From JAUNSR01 sp036655355 (GTDB lineage: Bacteria > Bacteroidota > Bacteroidia > Bacteroidales > JAUNSR01), in contig JAVVQG010000010.1 in the NCBI GenBank assembly GCA_036655355.1, positions 86,897-150,896 of the forward strand: DNA of 64,000 nt, written 5' to 3'. Below, piece by piece: positions 37,301 to 44,110 of this stretch. Below the pieces are notes generated by a model. The model ran no database searches and was not told where the DNA came from. It saw only the letters and a list, made by a program, of their open reading frames with translations. The position numbers were made by a program, and so were the translations under genes. Positions within the stretch are counted from its first letter, which is position 1. Each line of letters begins with the position of its first letter.

Positions 37301-38863
37301 CTTCTTCCAATGGCCTTGGGTAAATCGGAATATTCCGGATTGATCGGTGCGCCGTTCGCAATCACGGTAATCGGGGGACTCACCTGCTCGGCTCTCTTGA
37401 CCTTGGTGCTGATTCCGACGGTGTACATGGGACTTGAGAATACATTGAGTTGGTACCGAACCTTGTCGCGTAGAATCAAATTGCTTCACTTGGTGATTTA
37501 TATCGCATCAATCGTCCTGATATACGAAGTGGTGGAGGGACTCCTTTACCAGACGCTTTGCCTGATCACCCTCACGGTACTCATTCCGGGAGTGACCTAT
37601 TTCCTACAGAATACGTTACGTCAGGCTTCCGCCCGTGTGATTGACAGTCAGGAGCCGATTCGGATTCACATCCGTAATCTGGTGAAGATTTATGAACGTC
37701 CGTCGCGCATCAAAAGGGAGTGGAACGGCGGATTGCACCGCACCAAACGGCGATTTGTAATCCGGGGCTGGCAAAAACGAGCCGTCGGAATAGCAATGTG
37801 GCTGATTGTTCCGGCAACATTGGCTTTTGTGCTCGGGAATACAAAAGGGTGGTGGATCTTTTTATTCTGTGTGACCGCTCTTCTGGCACTAATTCGTAAA
37901 TCGTCCCTAAAATATCATGAAACGGGAATGCGTTCGGAAGATCTGAAGGGAAGATTCCTTCGGTTGCGAAAAATCTGGTATCAGTTGGTGATGCATACCC
38001 CGTATTTCGGTAAACGGAAGAAACCGTTTAAAGCATTGCGCGGTGTAAACGTAACCATTCACAACGGGATGTTCGGACTTTTAGGGCCGAATGGAGCGGG
38101 AAAATCAACCATGATCCGCATCATTTCCGGAATCTTGGACCAAAGCTACGGCTCCATCTGGATTAATGATTTCGATACCCGTGTTTACCGTGAAGAGTTG
38201 CAGGGGCTGATCGGCTACCTACCGCAGGAGTTCGGTACGTATGAACAGATGAGTGCCCGTGAGTTTCTGGACTATCAGGCGATTCTAAAAGGAATCACCG
38301 ATGAGGAGACACGACACAAGAGACTCGCCTACGTACTTGATTCGGTACATATGACCGAACGCCAGCATGAACTGATCAAATCGTTCTCCGGGGGTATGAA
38401 ACAGCGTATCGGGATTGCCCTTATCCTGCTTCATCTACCGCGTATTCTGGTGGTGGACGAACCTACCGCCGGGTTGGATCCCCGTGAAAGGATCCGCTTC
38501 AGAAATCTGTTGGTGGAGTTGAGTAAAGAGCGCATCGTGATTTTCTCGACACACATCATCGAAGATATCTCAAGTTCCTGTAATCAGGTAGCCGTGATCA
38601 ATAAAGGGGAGATGAAATACCACGGCACTCCGAACGAAATGCTTCGTTTCGCCGAAGGGTTGGTGTGGACATTCAACGTGACGCCGGAACAATTCAATCG
38701 CGATCTAGACCCGCAGTACATCGTGCTACACATTCAGGAGGGCGACGAGATACAGGTGCGTTACATCGCCGAAACGTCTCCTTTCCCGGGTGCGACCCAA
38801 AGCGAGCCGAATCTGGAGGATGCTTACCTGTGTTTACTGAAGAATATGAATGCCCGTTTTTAA
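34343..38863 (+). CDS. RND efflux pump permease fused to an ABC transporter ATPase domain
   Basis: A 1506-residue protein; the start at 34343 gives the RND N-terminus MKFLIQRRITISMLFLALT. An in-frame opening upstream covers the repeat and is not used. Residues ~1-1045 are a complete RND pump: TM4 GMLLDNSIVVLENIYR, TM10 GVVVNNGIILIDYVN. Two further membrane helices follow (~1055-1100). At ~1107 a strand typical of an ABC NBD start appears (IRIHIRNLVKIYERP), but the next ~115 residues contain two more hydrophobic segments (GIAMWLIVPATLAFVLG, WWIFLFCVTALLALI) before KALRGVNVTIHNGMFGLLG and Walker A GPNGAGKST (~1248). The signature SFSGGMKQR, Walker B VVDEPTAGLDP and H-loop STHI are intact. The ending PNLEDAYLCLL matches the operon's other ATPase. 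The reading frame is continuous through the junction. It probably couples ABC and RND machinery in one complex. Confidence 0.93.
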   Translation: MKFLIQRRITISMLFLALTVLGYLSYRQLSLELLPNAEYPVLTVTLSTQSEMDPAYLESQAVQALEGAVRSVEGIQEVRTSISPQGAAIRVSFKKNVNFQFAYVKLQEKIKQTSATLPENFRVNVQKGSFSDSAQGFITLQVLGEGGAERVREICEQKIKGEFENIDGISSVAVYGGREKGIEIRLNPQACRAHNITASQIGGLLNQNKGERTFVGTVFGLGKDYFVHTEARYEHVSDLEQLVVAPGPILLKDVAEIFFDLKEETSRSRVNGMDAVSLILKNDSQRNIIELSDKVEETMDRLNEELRVYSVELKEQSNTARIMKENLDQIALLALVGGLLAVIVLWFFLRNLRLVLIISLAIPISVLTAFNLFYATGITINSLTLVGMALAIGMLLDNSIVVLENIYRLSGKGFSPAEAVMKGTREVWRSILAATLTTITVFLPFLFTDNYMIRLIGYQIGVSIISTLLISLVVALLFIPMATYGILRSGNSGNSFYRKVSIHQRPVQIYMVFLKTAMRHAFAFFVGAVVLLFASLLLVTNNKKAAMKDAKTDRFTVNFRMHQGSTLESTDKLVRMMEERLADLPEKKELISMVSENNATLTVVLKPDYEKIGNRTISDIRMETARKCYFESRGGSVWVGDAFNGGNDVSQQLMNSLARMMRMMGIGRGSDMILIKGNDYRRMQQVGEELQYFLKQKDFIQHVYLSSTGSRPEIHLTPDPLLLHSYGITRAEISNSLSSLQGGNGAGATFNMDDEVYSIRIQEQVQEKPQQSDSDQQGKGMSDLEQLMVKNSSDGLHPLPEIVSIRKSWGMPTIERVDGEKQLSIYFGFTSANDAPQDLIDSYRDEVAKLIAGYNLPAGVAIQQVEPEDEFAEFRFLILAALLLIFMILASVFESLITPFVLLFTIPLAAIGTLLALYFTDNSLMNTNTLIGMLILLGVVVNNGIILIDYVNILRKQGFRREMALIQAGLSRVRPILITSITTIVALLPMALGKSEYSGLIGAPFAITVIGGLTCSALLTLVLIPTVYMGLENTLSWYRTLSRRIKLLHLVIYIASIVLIYEVVEGLLYQTLCLITLTVLIPGVTYFLQNTLRQASARVIDSQEPIRIHIRNLVKIYERPSRIKREWNGGLHRTKRRFVIRGWQKRAVGIAMWLIVPATLAFVLGNTKGWWIFLFCVTALLALIRKSSLKYHETGMRSEDLKGRFLRLRKIWYQLVMHTPYFGKRKKPFKALRGVNVTIHNGMFGLLGPNGAGKSTMIRIISGILDQSYGSIWINDFDTRVYREELQGLIGYLPQEFGTYEQMSAREFLDYQAILKGITDEETRHKRLAYVLDSVHMTERQHELIKSFSGGMKQRIGIALILLHLPRILVVDEPTAGLDPRERIRFRNLLVELSKERIVIFSTHIIEDISSSCNQVAVINKGEMKYHGTPNEMLRFAEGLVWTFNVTPEQFNRDLDPQYIVLHIQEGDEIQVRYIAETSPFPGATQSEPNLEDAYLCLLKNMNARF

Positions 38864-38883
38864 AAATCGCATATTATATACAA

Positions 38884-39597
38884 ATGAGAAAATCGTTAAC
38901 GATATTATCGCAATTGGCGAAATACAATCTGAAGATCGTCTTTGCCAATAAGTTCATCTGGTTTTTGCTGGCAGCACTGATCCTTTATCTTTTGTGCATG
39001 TTCGTGGCAGTTTACAACGGTGCCGATGCGGATGAGAAGCTGGTGTACAGCCTACTCATTTTTCCGGCGATCTTATTGATTTTTTACCCCACCACATTCG
39101 GGATTCAGAACGACTACGACAACCGGATTCTGGAGATTCTGTTCGGAATTCCCAACTACCGGTACAAAGTGTGGTTGATCCGGTTGGCGATGAGTTACGT
39201 GGCCATCTTCGTCTTGTTGCTTCTTTTCTCGCTGATGACGAGTTACCTGCTGTGTCCCACGGACGTGTTCGGGATGACGATTCAGATTATGTTTCCGCTT
39301 TTTTTTCTGGGTAACATGACTTTCTGGCTCTCGACGATTACCCGTAGCGGCAATGCCACGGCGATAATCATGATTATCCTGGGGATTATTCTTACATTCA
39401 TGGGTACGAAGAACAATGGGATCGGCAACACCGTCTGGGATGTTTTCATTAATCCGTTTCATGCCAATAATCAGATCAATCCGGTTGTGTGGGCAAATAC
39501 CCTGATGAAGAACAGGCTGTACCTTACGATTGGCGCGGTTGTGTTGCTGATTGGAGGAATTCTGAATTTACAGCGACGAGAGAAATTTATCGGATAA
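38884..39597 (+). CDS. ABC-2 type transporter permease (last gene of the hybrid operon)
   Basis: A 237-residue protein with six membrane segments (FIWFLLAALILYLLCMFVAVY; YSLLIFPAILLIFYPTTFG; LAMSYVAIFVLLLLFSLMTSYLL; IMFPLFFLGNMTFWLSTI; AIIMIILGIILTFMG; LTIGAVVLLIGGILNL). The longer frame to 38665 lies inside the preceding gene in another phase and is not used; the ATG at 38884 has the recurrent ATATACAA start context. It would be the partner permease for the fused NBD, pairing with the permease half of the 25260 gene to complete a heterodimeric ABC-2 transporter. The gap to the fusion gene is 20 bp. Confidence 0.88.
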   Translation: MRKSLTILSQLAKYNLKIVFANKFIWFLLAALILYLLCMFVAVYNGADADEKLVYSLLIFPAILLIFYPTTFGIQNDYDNRILEILFGIPNYRYKVWLIRLAMSYVAIFVLLLLFSLMTSYLLCPTDVFGMTIQIMFPLFFLGNMTFWLSTITRSGNATAIIMIILGIILTFMGTKNNGIGNTVWDVFINPFHANNQINPVVWANTLMKNRLYLTIGAVVLLIGGILNLQRREKFIG

Positions 39598-39602
39598 CCG
39601 TT

Positions 39603-39617
39603 CGCCGGCAACCGGCG
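39603..39617 (+). terminator. Short GC hairpin after the ABC-RND operon
   Basis: CGCCGG-CAA-CCGGCG directly follows the last stop codon and is followed by ATAAAATAG. It is weak as a terminator alone and probably acts with the stronger stem 28 bp downstream. Confidence 0.45.
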
Positions 39618-39644
39618 ATAAAATAGCAAAGTTTAAGTGTACAA

Positions 39645-39701
39645 AAAAATCCCCTTGGAATAATGCCCGTTTGGTTCGGGGTTATTCAGAAGGGGATTTT
39701 T
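39645..39701. terminator. Bidirectional terminator between the ABC-RND operon and the MATE gene
   Basis: AAAAATCCCCTT and AAGGGGATTTTT form a 12-bp stem with A/T runs on both sides, so it can stop transcription from either direction. Confidence 0.8.
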
Positions 39702-39719
39702 AGTTGGTTATCGCCGCTC

Positions 39720-41105
39720 TCAGGCTGTGGCCAATATTGTATTTTCCTCCGTTGAGGCTTCCTTCTCTTTCAGGTAGCTCTTGCTCTTGTTTTCAAATCG
39801 TACCATGAAGCTGATCGCTGCAGCGGTAAGTCCGAACACAAAGCCGATCCACACGCCGGTTGCGCCCATGCCAAGCGTAAATCCGCAGAAGTATCCGATT
39901 GGGATATTCAAGCCCAGGTAAGCAATCGTAGCGTAAATCATCGGTCGTTTTACATCCGATATTCCGCGAAGTGCTCCCAACGATACAACCTGTAGTCCGT
40001 CGGGCAACTGATATAGCGCCACGATGATTAGTAGTTGAGCCGATACGGCAATCACCTCGGGATCGCTGGTGAACAACAACGGAATCTGGTGACGGAAAAT
40101 CACAATCAGAATAGCCGCGATCGTTACCGAAAGTATCGTCAAGTGGTAAGATGCATGCGCTGCTTTACGCATATCTTCAATCGCACCGCGACCGAACTGA
40201 TGGCTCACGCGAATCGTGGTAGCCGCACTTAGTCCGCTCAGAATCATAAATACCATGAATGACATGTTCATCGCAACCTGATGGCTAGCCAATGATGCTG
40301 CTCCGAGCCATCCTACCATAACGGCGGTAAAGCTGAATGCCAACTGTTCTACCAAGATTTGAGTTCCGATGGGTAAGCCCACTTTCGTCAACTCTTTCAA
40401 ATGCTTCATAGAGAAATTTTCCCGGCAGAAAAACTTGAAATATCTCCGTAAAGAGGTGCGTTTCAGAAATACCAGTAAGAAGGCGATAGGCATTAGAATA
40501 CGCGATACCAAGGTGGCATACGCGGCTCCTTCAACGCCCAGAGCCGGTGCTCCGAATTTACCGTATATCAATAAGTAGTTTAATCCGATGTTTACCACAT
40601 TGGCACCGATGGTTATGATCATCGCCGTGCGGGTATCGCCGATTCCCTCCATGAATTGTTTGAATGAAAGGAATATCATTAGTGGAATCATGGACACGAG
40701 CATGATGCGGAAATAAGGAACCGCCAAATCAACGACATCGCTATTTTGTCCCATATTCCCCATAAAGAAGGATACACCGTAAAGTAACAATCCTACGATA
40801 ACCGTGAAAATCACGTTTAACAGGAATGAATTCTGAAAAAGGTGTGCTGATTTGCGATGCCCTCCCTGGCTGGTTGATTTACCGACTAGCGGAGTCAGTC
40901 CCATCGCGCTTCCCATACAGAAAAGCAATCCGATGTTGAAAATAGCACCGGCATAGGAAACTGAAGCAAGTTCGGTAGCACCAAGTCTCCCAACCATCAT
41001 CGTATCGGCCATCTGAACCACCACTTGTCCGATCTGCGACAGCATAACGGGTACAGCGATAGCCAGATTCCTTTTGTAGAAAGGAATGTAAGATTTAATA
41101 TTCAT
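39720..41105 (-). CDS. MATE-family multidrug efflux transporter
   Basis: A 461-residue inner-membrane protein with twelve membrane segments in two six-helix halves. It has the MATE hallmarks: N-terminal AVPVMLSQIGQVVVQMADTMMVGRLGATELA, and in the second half GLPIGTQILVEQLAFSFTAVMVGWLGAASLASHQVAMN. Such proteins expel cationic compounds by Na+ or H+ antiport. It is convergent with the ABC-RND operon and has its own promoter, with a leader of about 170 nt. That leader holds the motif shared with the region upstream of the 59-residue membrane protein. Confidence 0.94.
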   Translation of the reverse strand: MNIKSYIPFYKRNLAIAVPVMLSQIGQVVVQMADTMMVGRLGATELASVSYAGAIFNIGLLFCMGSAMGLTPLVGKSTSQGGHRKSAHLFQNSFLLNVIFTVIVGLLLYGVSFFMGNMGQNSDVVDLAVPYFRIMLVSMIPLMIFLSFKQFMEGIGDTRTAMIITIGANVVNIGLNYLLIYGKFGAPALGVEGAAYATLVSRILMPIAFLLVFLKRTSLRRYFKFFCRENFSMKHLKELTKVGLPIGTQILVEQLAFSFTAVMVGWLGAASLASHQVAMNMSFMVFMILSGLSAATTIRVSHQFGRGAIEDMRKAAHASYHLTILSVTIAAILIVIFRHQIPLLFTSDPEVIAVSAQLLIIVALYQLPDGLQVVSLGALRGISDVKRPMIYATIAYLGLNIPIGYFCGFTLGMGATGVWIGFVFGLTAAAISFMVRFENKSKSYLKEKEASTEENTILATA

Positions 41106-41231
41106 GTAAGCTGTTTTTTGAAATACTCCTTAGTCTAATTGCTCCCGTACAACTGGAAGGGGGAGGTCGTCCCTGAGATTTGCTAAGAATATAGGTTATT
41201 GAATATAGGAAATTAATGTGTGGAATTCCTT

Positions 41232-41254
41232 AACGGGTGAATTCCTAAACCAAG
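41232..41254. repeat. Motif shared with the ABC-RND upstream region (copy 2)
   Basis: AACGGGTGAATTCCTAAAC (41232-41250) followed by CAAG; 18 of 19 bases are identical to 24133-24151. On the minus strand it lies in the predicted leader of the MATE gene, 127 bp before its start. Confidence 0.5.
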
Positions 41255-41284
41255 GTGATGTTTCATCAACATTTTTGAGTGGTG

Positions 41285-41292
41285 CAAAGATA
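41285..41292 (-). promoter_or_regulatory. Predicted -7 box for the MATE gene
   Basis: TATCTTTG on the minus strand matches TAnnTTTG; the -33 element is weak. Confidence 0.45.
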
Positions 41293-41528
41293 CAATCCTT
41301 TTTCGGGGGAAATAGTAAAAAGTAAATCAAATAATGATAATAGAGTTAAAATGACGCACTTAGCTAGTTTTTAGCGAGGTGTAGGGTATGTATATTCGAT
41401 GTATAAATATTTATTGTGATGCAGATAAAGGGCTCAGGGTCTCGAAAAGGATGGTTTGAAAAAATGCATATTCTTGAGTTATTTTGCATATATGACCCGT
41501 TTGCTGACTCTTATATAAAAAAAGTTAA

Positions 41529-41800
41529 TGCTTCGAATTCAATGCGATTCTTGATGCGAGCAAATCTTTCGGAGATCCTACTGATTCTATTTGGGAAGCA
41601 CGTGGTGTTATTCGTCAAGGCAATGGTTCGGTCGAAGCAAGGCGGTGGTTCGGTCGAAGCAAGGCAATGGTTCGGGTGAAGCAAGGCGGTGGCGTTTGCT
41701 TTTTAATGCTTCAAGAAGAATTAATATAGGAAGAGCAGCCGATTGTAAAGGATACAAGGCCACAATGCGTGATCGATTCGGCTATGTTGGTTTAAAATAA
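41529..41800 (+). pseudogene. Probable gene remnant with 22-bp tandem repeats
   Basis: No intact gene is evident in 41106-42119. One frame, open without a start from 41529 to 41729, reads FNAILDASKSFGDPTDSIWEARGVIR and then runs into the tandem repeat. A different frame from 41591 ends at a TAA at 41798-41800 (RDRFGYVGLK), directly before a strong terminator. This suggests an older coding sequence disrupted by expansion of a repeat whose length is not a multiple of three. The original protein is not recognised, and a small non-coding RNA ending at the terminator is the alternative. Confidence 0.3.
41621..41692 (+). repeat. 22-bp tandem repeat, about 3.3 copies
   Basis: Units at 41621-41642, 41643-41664 and 41665-41686 share TGGTTCGGTCGAAGCAAGG; the first two bases of the unit vary as CA/CG and the third unit has GGT for GTC. 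A partial fourth unit follows. Confidence 0.85.
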
Positions 41801-41802
41801 GA

Positions 41803-41830
41803 AGAGCGGACTTCACAGTCCGCTCTTTTT
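41803..41830 (+). terminator. Strong terminator with no intact gene upstream
   Basis: AGAGCGGACT-TCAC-AGTCCGCTCT is a perfect 10-bp stem with a 4-nt loop followed by TTTT. It suggests that the preceding stretch is, or was, transcribed. Confidence 0.8.
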
Positions 41831-42046
41831 ATATAAACAAGCGGCTTATTGCCGCAAATACTAAATGTTAAATAATACCTCGTGTTTTTCAGTTTTACAG
41901 CATTAGACTTTAGGTTGTTCTTCAGGTTGTGTTATTTAAGGTATTGTTTTATGGTTGTGTATTTAAGGTGTTACAAATGTATTGCAAGGATTAATATTTC
42001 CAAATTATTTTGCTATGCTTAATAACATATGATAGCATTCCAGCGT

Positions 42047-42064
42047 CAATATTTGTAAATATTG
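42047..42064. promoter_or_regulatory. Perfect palindrome upstream of the panB -7 box
   Basis: CAATATTT-GT-AAATATTG is a perfect 8-bp inverted repeat centred about 47 bp before the predicted transcription start, where it overlaps the -33 region. It is a candidate operator. Confidence 0.45.
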
Positions 42065-42087
42065 GGGTTTGATTCTTCTATAATTCA

Positions 42088-42095
42088 TAACTTTG
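42088..42095 (+). promoter_or_regulatory. Predicted -7 box of panB
   Basis: TAACTTTG matches TAnnTTTG. Transcription from about 42102 would leave a leader of ~18 nt before the ATG at 42120 and rules out the TTG at 42093 as start, since that codon lies in the box. Confidence 0.55.
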
Positions 42096-42119
42096 ACGCT
42101 GTTTTTAAATTCATATGAC

Positions 42120-42938
42120 ATGTCAACTTACATAGAAGATACAAGAAAAGTTACCACCCGTCGTTTGACGGAGATGAAAGCCCGCGGAGAAAAGATATCG
42201 ATGCTTACCGCTTATGATTATACAATGGCTAAGATCGTAGACGGAGCAGGAATGGATATCATCCTGGTGGGTGATTCCGCATCAAACGTGATGGCCGGTA
42301 ACACCACGACCCTTCCGATTACGCTGGATCACATGATTTATCATGGCCAGTCGGTGGTAAGAGGGGTGAAACGCGCGCTTGTGGTAGTGGATATGCCTTT
42401 TGGTTCTTACCAGGGGAACTCGAAAGAAGCCTTGGCGAATGCGATCCGGATCATGAAAGAAACCGGAGCGGACTGTCTGAAACTAGAAGGGGGATCAGAG
42501 ATTCGTGAATCGATCGAACGCATCCTTACAGCCGGAATTCCGGTGATGGGACATCTTGGACTTACGCCGCAATCTATCAATAAATTCGGTTCTTATACCG
42601 TGCGTGCCAAAGATGAAGCGGAAGCAGCCAAACTGATTGAAGATGCCAAGATGCTTGAAGAGATCGGATGTTGCTCATTGGTGTTGGAAAAGATTCCTGC
42701 TCGGTTGGCAACGGAGGTATCCAAAGCGTTGACGATTCCTACCATCGGTATCGGTGCCGGTAACGGTTGCGACGGACAGGTATTGGTGGTGCACGATATG
42801 TTGGGAATGAATCAGGGATTCTCTCCTCGTTTCCTTCGCCGTTATGCCGATTTGCATACGGTGATGACGGATGCGATTCACCAATACGTGGAAGATGTAA
42901 AATCGTGCGATTTCCCGAATGAGAAAGAGCAATATTAA
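42120..42938 (+). CDS. panB: 3-methyl-2-oxobutanoate hydroxymethyltransferase (ketopantoate hydroxymethyltransferase)
   Basis: A 272-residue TIM-barrel enzyme that transfers a one-carbon unit from methylene-tetrahydrofolate to alpha-ketoisovalerate, making ketopantoate, the first committed step of pantothenate and CoA synthesis. Family landmarks are ISMLTAYDYTMAKIVDGAGMD, VGDSASNVMAGN (metal-binding Asp), DMPFGSYQ, GADCLKLEGG and the H-x-GLTPQS segment (GIPVMGHLGLTPQSINKFGSY). The ATG at 42120 is preferred because it gives MSTYIEDTRKVTTR and fits the promoter. No other pan gene is adjacent. A strong terminator follows. Confidence 0.96.
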   Translation: MSTYIEDTRKVTTRRLTEMKARGEKISMLTAYDYTMAKIVDGAGMDIILVGDSASNVMAGNTTTLPITLDHMIYHGQSVVRGVKRALVVVDMPFGSYQGNSKEALANAIRIMKETGADCLKLEGGSEIRESIERILTAGIPVMGHLGLTPQSINKFGSYTVRAKDEAEAAKLIEDAKMLEEIGCCSLVLEKIPARLATEVSKALTIPTIGIGAGNGCDGQVLVVHDMLGMNQGFSPRFLRRYADLHTVMTDAIHQYVEDVKSCDFPNEKEQY

Positions 42939-42973
42939 TATCCTCTTGGGGGAATAAACCACGAATGAAATTT

Positions 42974-43013
42974 ATGCGGCTGACCGGAATCAAATCCGGT
43001 CAGTCGCATTTTT
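42974..43013 (+). terminator. panB terminator
   Basis: ATGCGGCTGACCGGA and TCCGGTCAGTCGCAT pair almost perfectly over 15 bp with a 6-nt loop, followed by a run of T. Confidence 0.85.
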
Positions 43014-43024
43014 TTTAATGAAAA

Positions 43025-43048
43025 AAGGCAACTCGGAAGAGTTGCCTT
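43025..43048 (-). terminator. fabI terminator
   Basis: GGCAACTC and GAGTTGCC with a 4-nt loop; the minus-strand product ends in TTTTTT. It is adjacent to the panB terminator between convergent genes. Confidence 0.8.
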
Positions 43049-43090
43049 TATATTTTTCGGAATCATTCGTTCGGATTAGCCGTAAATGAA

Positions 43091-43951
43091 TTAGCCGTAA
43101 ATAATGTGGCCGTCTTCCGCTGTATTTTCCTGAATGAAGCTTTTGTTGTACTGAGTCATTCCGCGAAGAGACATTCCCATGCTTGAGAATCCGCCATCGT
43201 GGAACAAGTTCTGCATTGTTACTTTTTTAGTAAGGTCTGAGAACATCACGATACAGTAATCCGCACATTCGTCAGCTGAAGCATTTCCAAGTGGAGACAT
43301 ACGGTCTGAGAAATCGCACAAGCCGTCGAATCCTTTCACACCGCTTCCGGCAGTAGTCATTGTAGGCGACTGTGAGATTGTATTCACACGAACACCTTTT
43401 TCGCGTCCGTAGATGTAACCGAAGCTACGAGCAATCGATTCCAACAATGATTTCGCGTCCGCCATGTCGTTGTATCCGTAGAATGTACGTTGAGCGGCAA
43501 CATAAGAAAGAGCAAGGATCGAACCTCCTTCTGAGATTGCATCCTGTTTTTTCGCTGTCTGAATCATTTTGTGGAATGAGATAGCAGAGATATCTAATGT
43601 TTTATCCAATAGATCGTAGTCTAGATCGTCATAAAGACGTTTTTTACGAACGTTAGGAGACATACCGATAGAGTGAAGAACGAAATCGATCTTACCTCCC
43701 AGGATTTCCTGAGCTTTAGTGAAAAGCATATCAAGATCTTCAACATTCGTAGCGTCAGCAGGAATAACCTCTGCGTTCAATTTTTTTCCAAGTTCTGAGA
43801 TCGTACCCATACGAACTGCAACCGGAGTGTTTGTTAAAACGATTTCAGCGCCTTCTTCAACAGCTCTTTCTGCCACTTTCCATGCGATAGACATGTCGTT
43901 AAGAGCACCGAAGATAATCCCTCTTTTGCCTTTCAATAAATTATTTGCCAT
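43091..43951 (-). CDS. fabI: Enoyl-[acyl-carrier-protein] reductase (NADH), FabI
   Basis: A 286-residue short-chain dehydrogenase-type enzyme that reduces trans-2-enoyl-ACP in the last step of fatty-acid elongation. The N-terminal nucleotide-binding region is LLKGKRGIIFGALNDMSIAWKVA, with the FabI-type altered glycine motif. The catalytic YxxxxxxK is YNDMADAK, and SQSPTMTTAGSGVKGF is the substrate-loop region (in E. coli FabI the equivalent loop contacts triclosan-type inhibitors). Length is slightly above the E. coli enzyme (262), with a C-terminal extension (MTQYNKSFIQENTAEDGHIIYG). It is monocistronic, with a -7 box 127 bp upstream. Confidence 0.95.
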   Translation of the reverse strand: MANNLLKGKRGIIFGALNDMSIAWKVAERAVEEGAEIVLTNTPVAVRMGTISELGKKLNAEVIPADATNVEDLDMLFTKAQEILGGKIDFVLHSIGMSPNVRKKRLYDDLDYDLLDKTLDISAISFHKMIQTAKKQDAISEGGSILALSYVAAQRTFYGYNDMADAKSLLESIARSFGYIYGREKGVRVNTISQSPTMTTAGSGVKGFDGLCDFSDRMSPLGNASADECADYCIVMFSDLTKKVTMQNLFHDGGFSSMGMSLRGMTQYNKSFIQENTAEDGHIIYG

Positions 43952-44077
43952 AATTTGTTTTCTATAAGTTAATAGTTGGAAACCATGAACCGACAGAGGC
44001 TTTCAAACTGCACGGGTTAGGAGCAAGTTTGCAATCAAAACCTCTTAGTTTTTAGTTTGAAGTTTACAAAAACGGCA

Positions 44078-44085
44078 CAAAACTA
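44078..44085 (-). promoter_or_regulatory. Predicted -7 box of fabI
   Basis: TAGTTTTG on the minus strand matches TAnnTTTG; the -33 box is weak. The implied leader is about 120 nt. Confidence 0.4.
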
Positions 44086-44110
44086 ACAAATATGTGTAAA
44101 TAATCACCAT

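Noticed and set aside
36299..37489. 396-codon ORF on the minus strand inside the RND-ABC fusion gene
   Set aside because: It is antisense to a clearly recognised RND domain. The translation is rich in His, Arg and Gln with no domain pattern, as expected for a shadow frame.
38665..38883. N-terminal extension of the last ABC permease
   Set aside because: It overlaps the coding sequence of the fusion gene in another frame and reads as Arg/His/Gly-rich shadow sequence.
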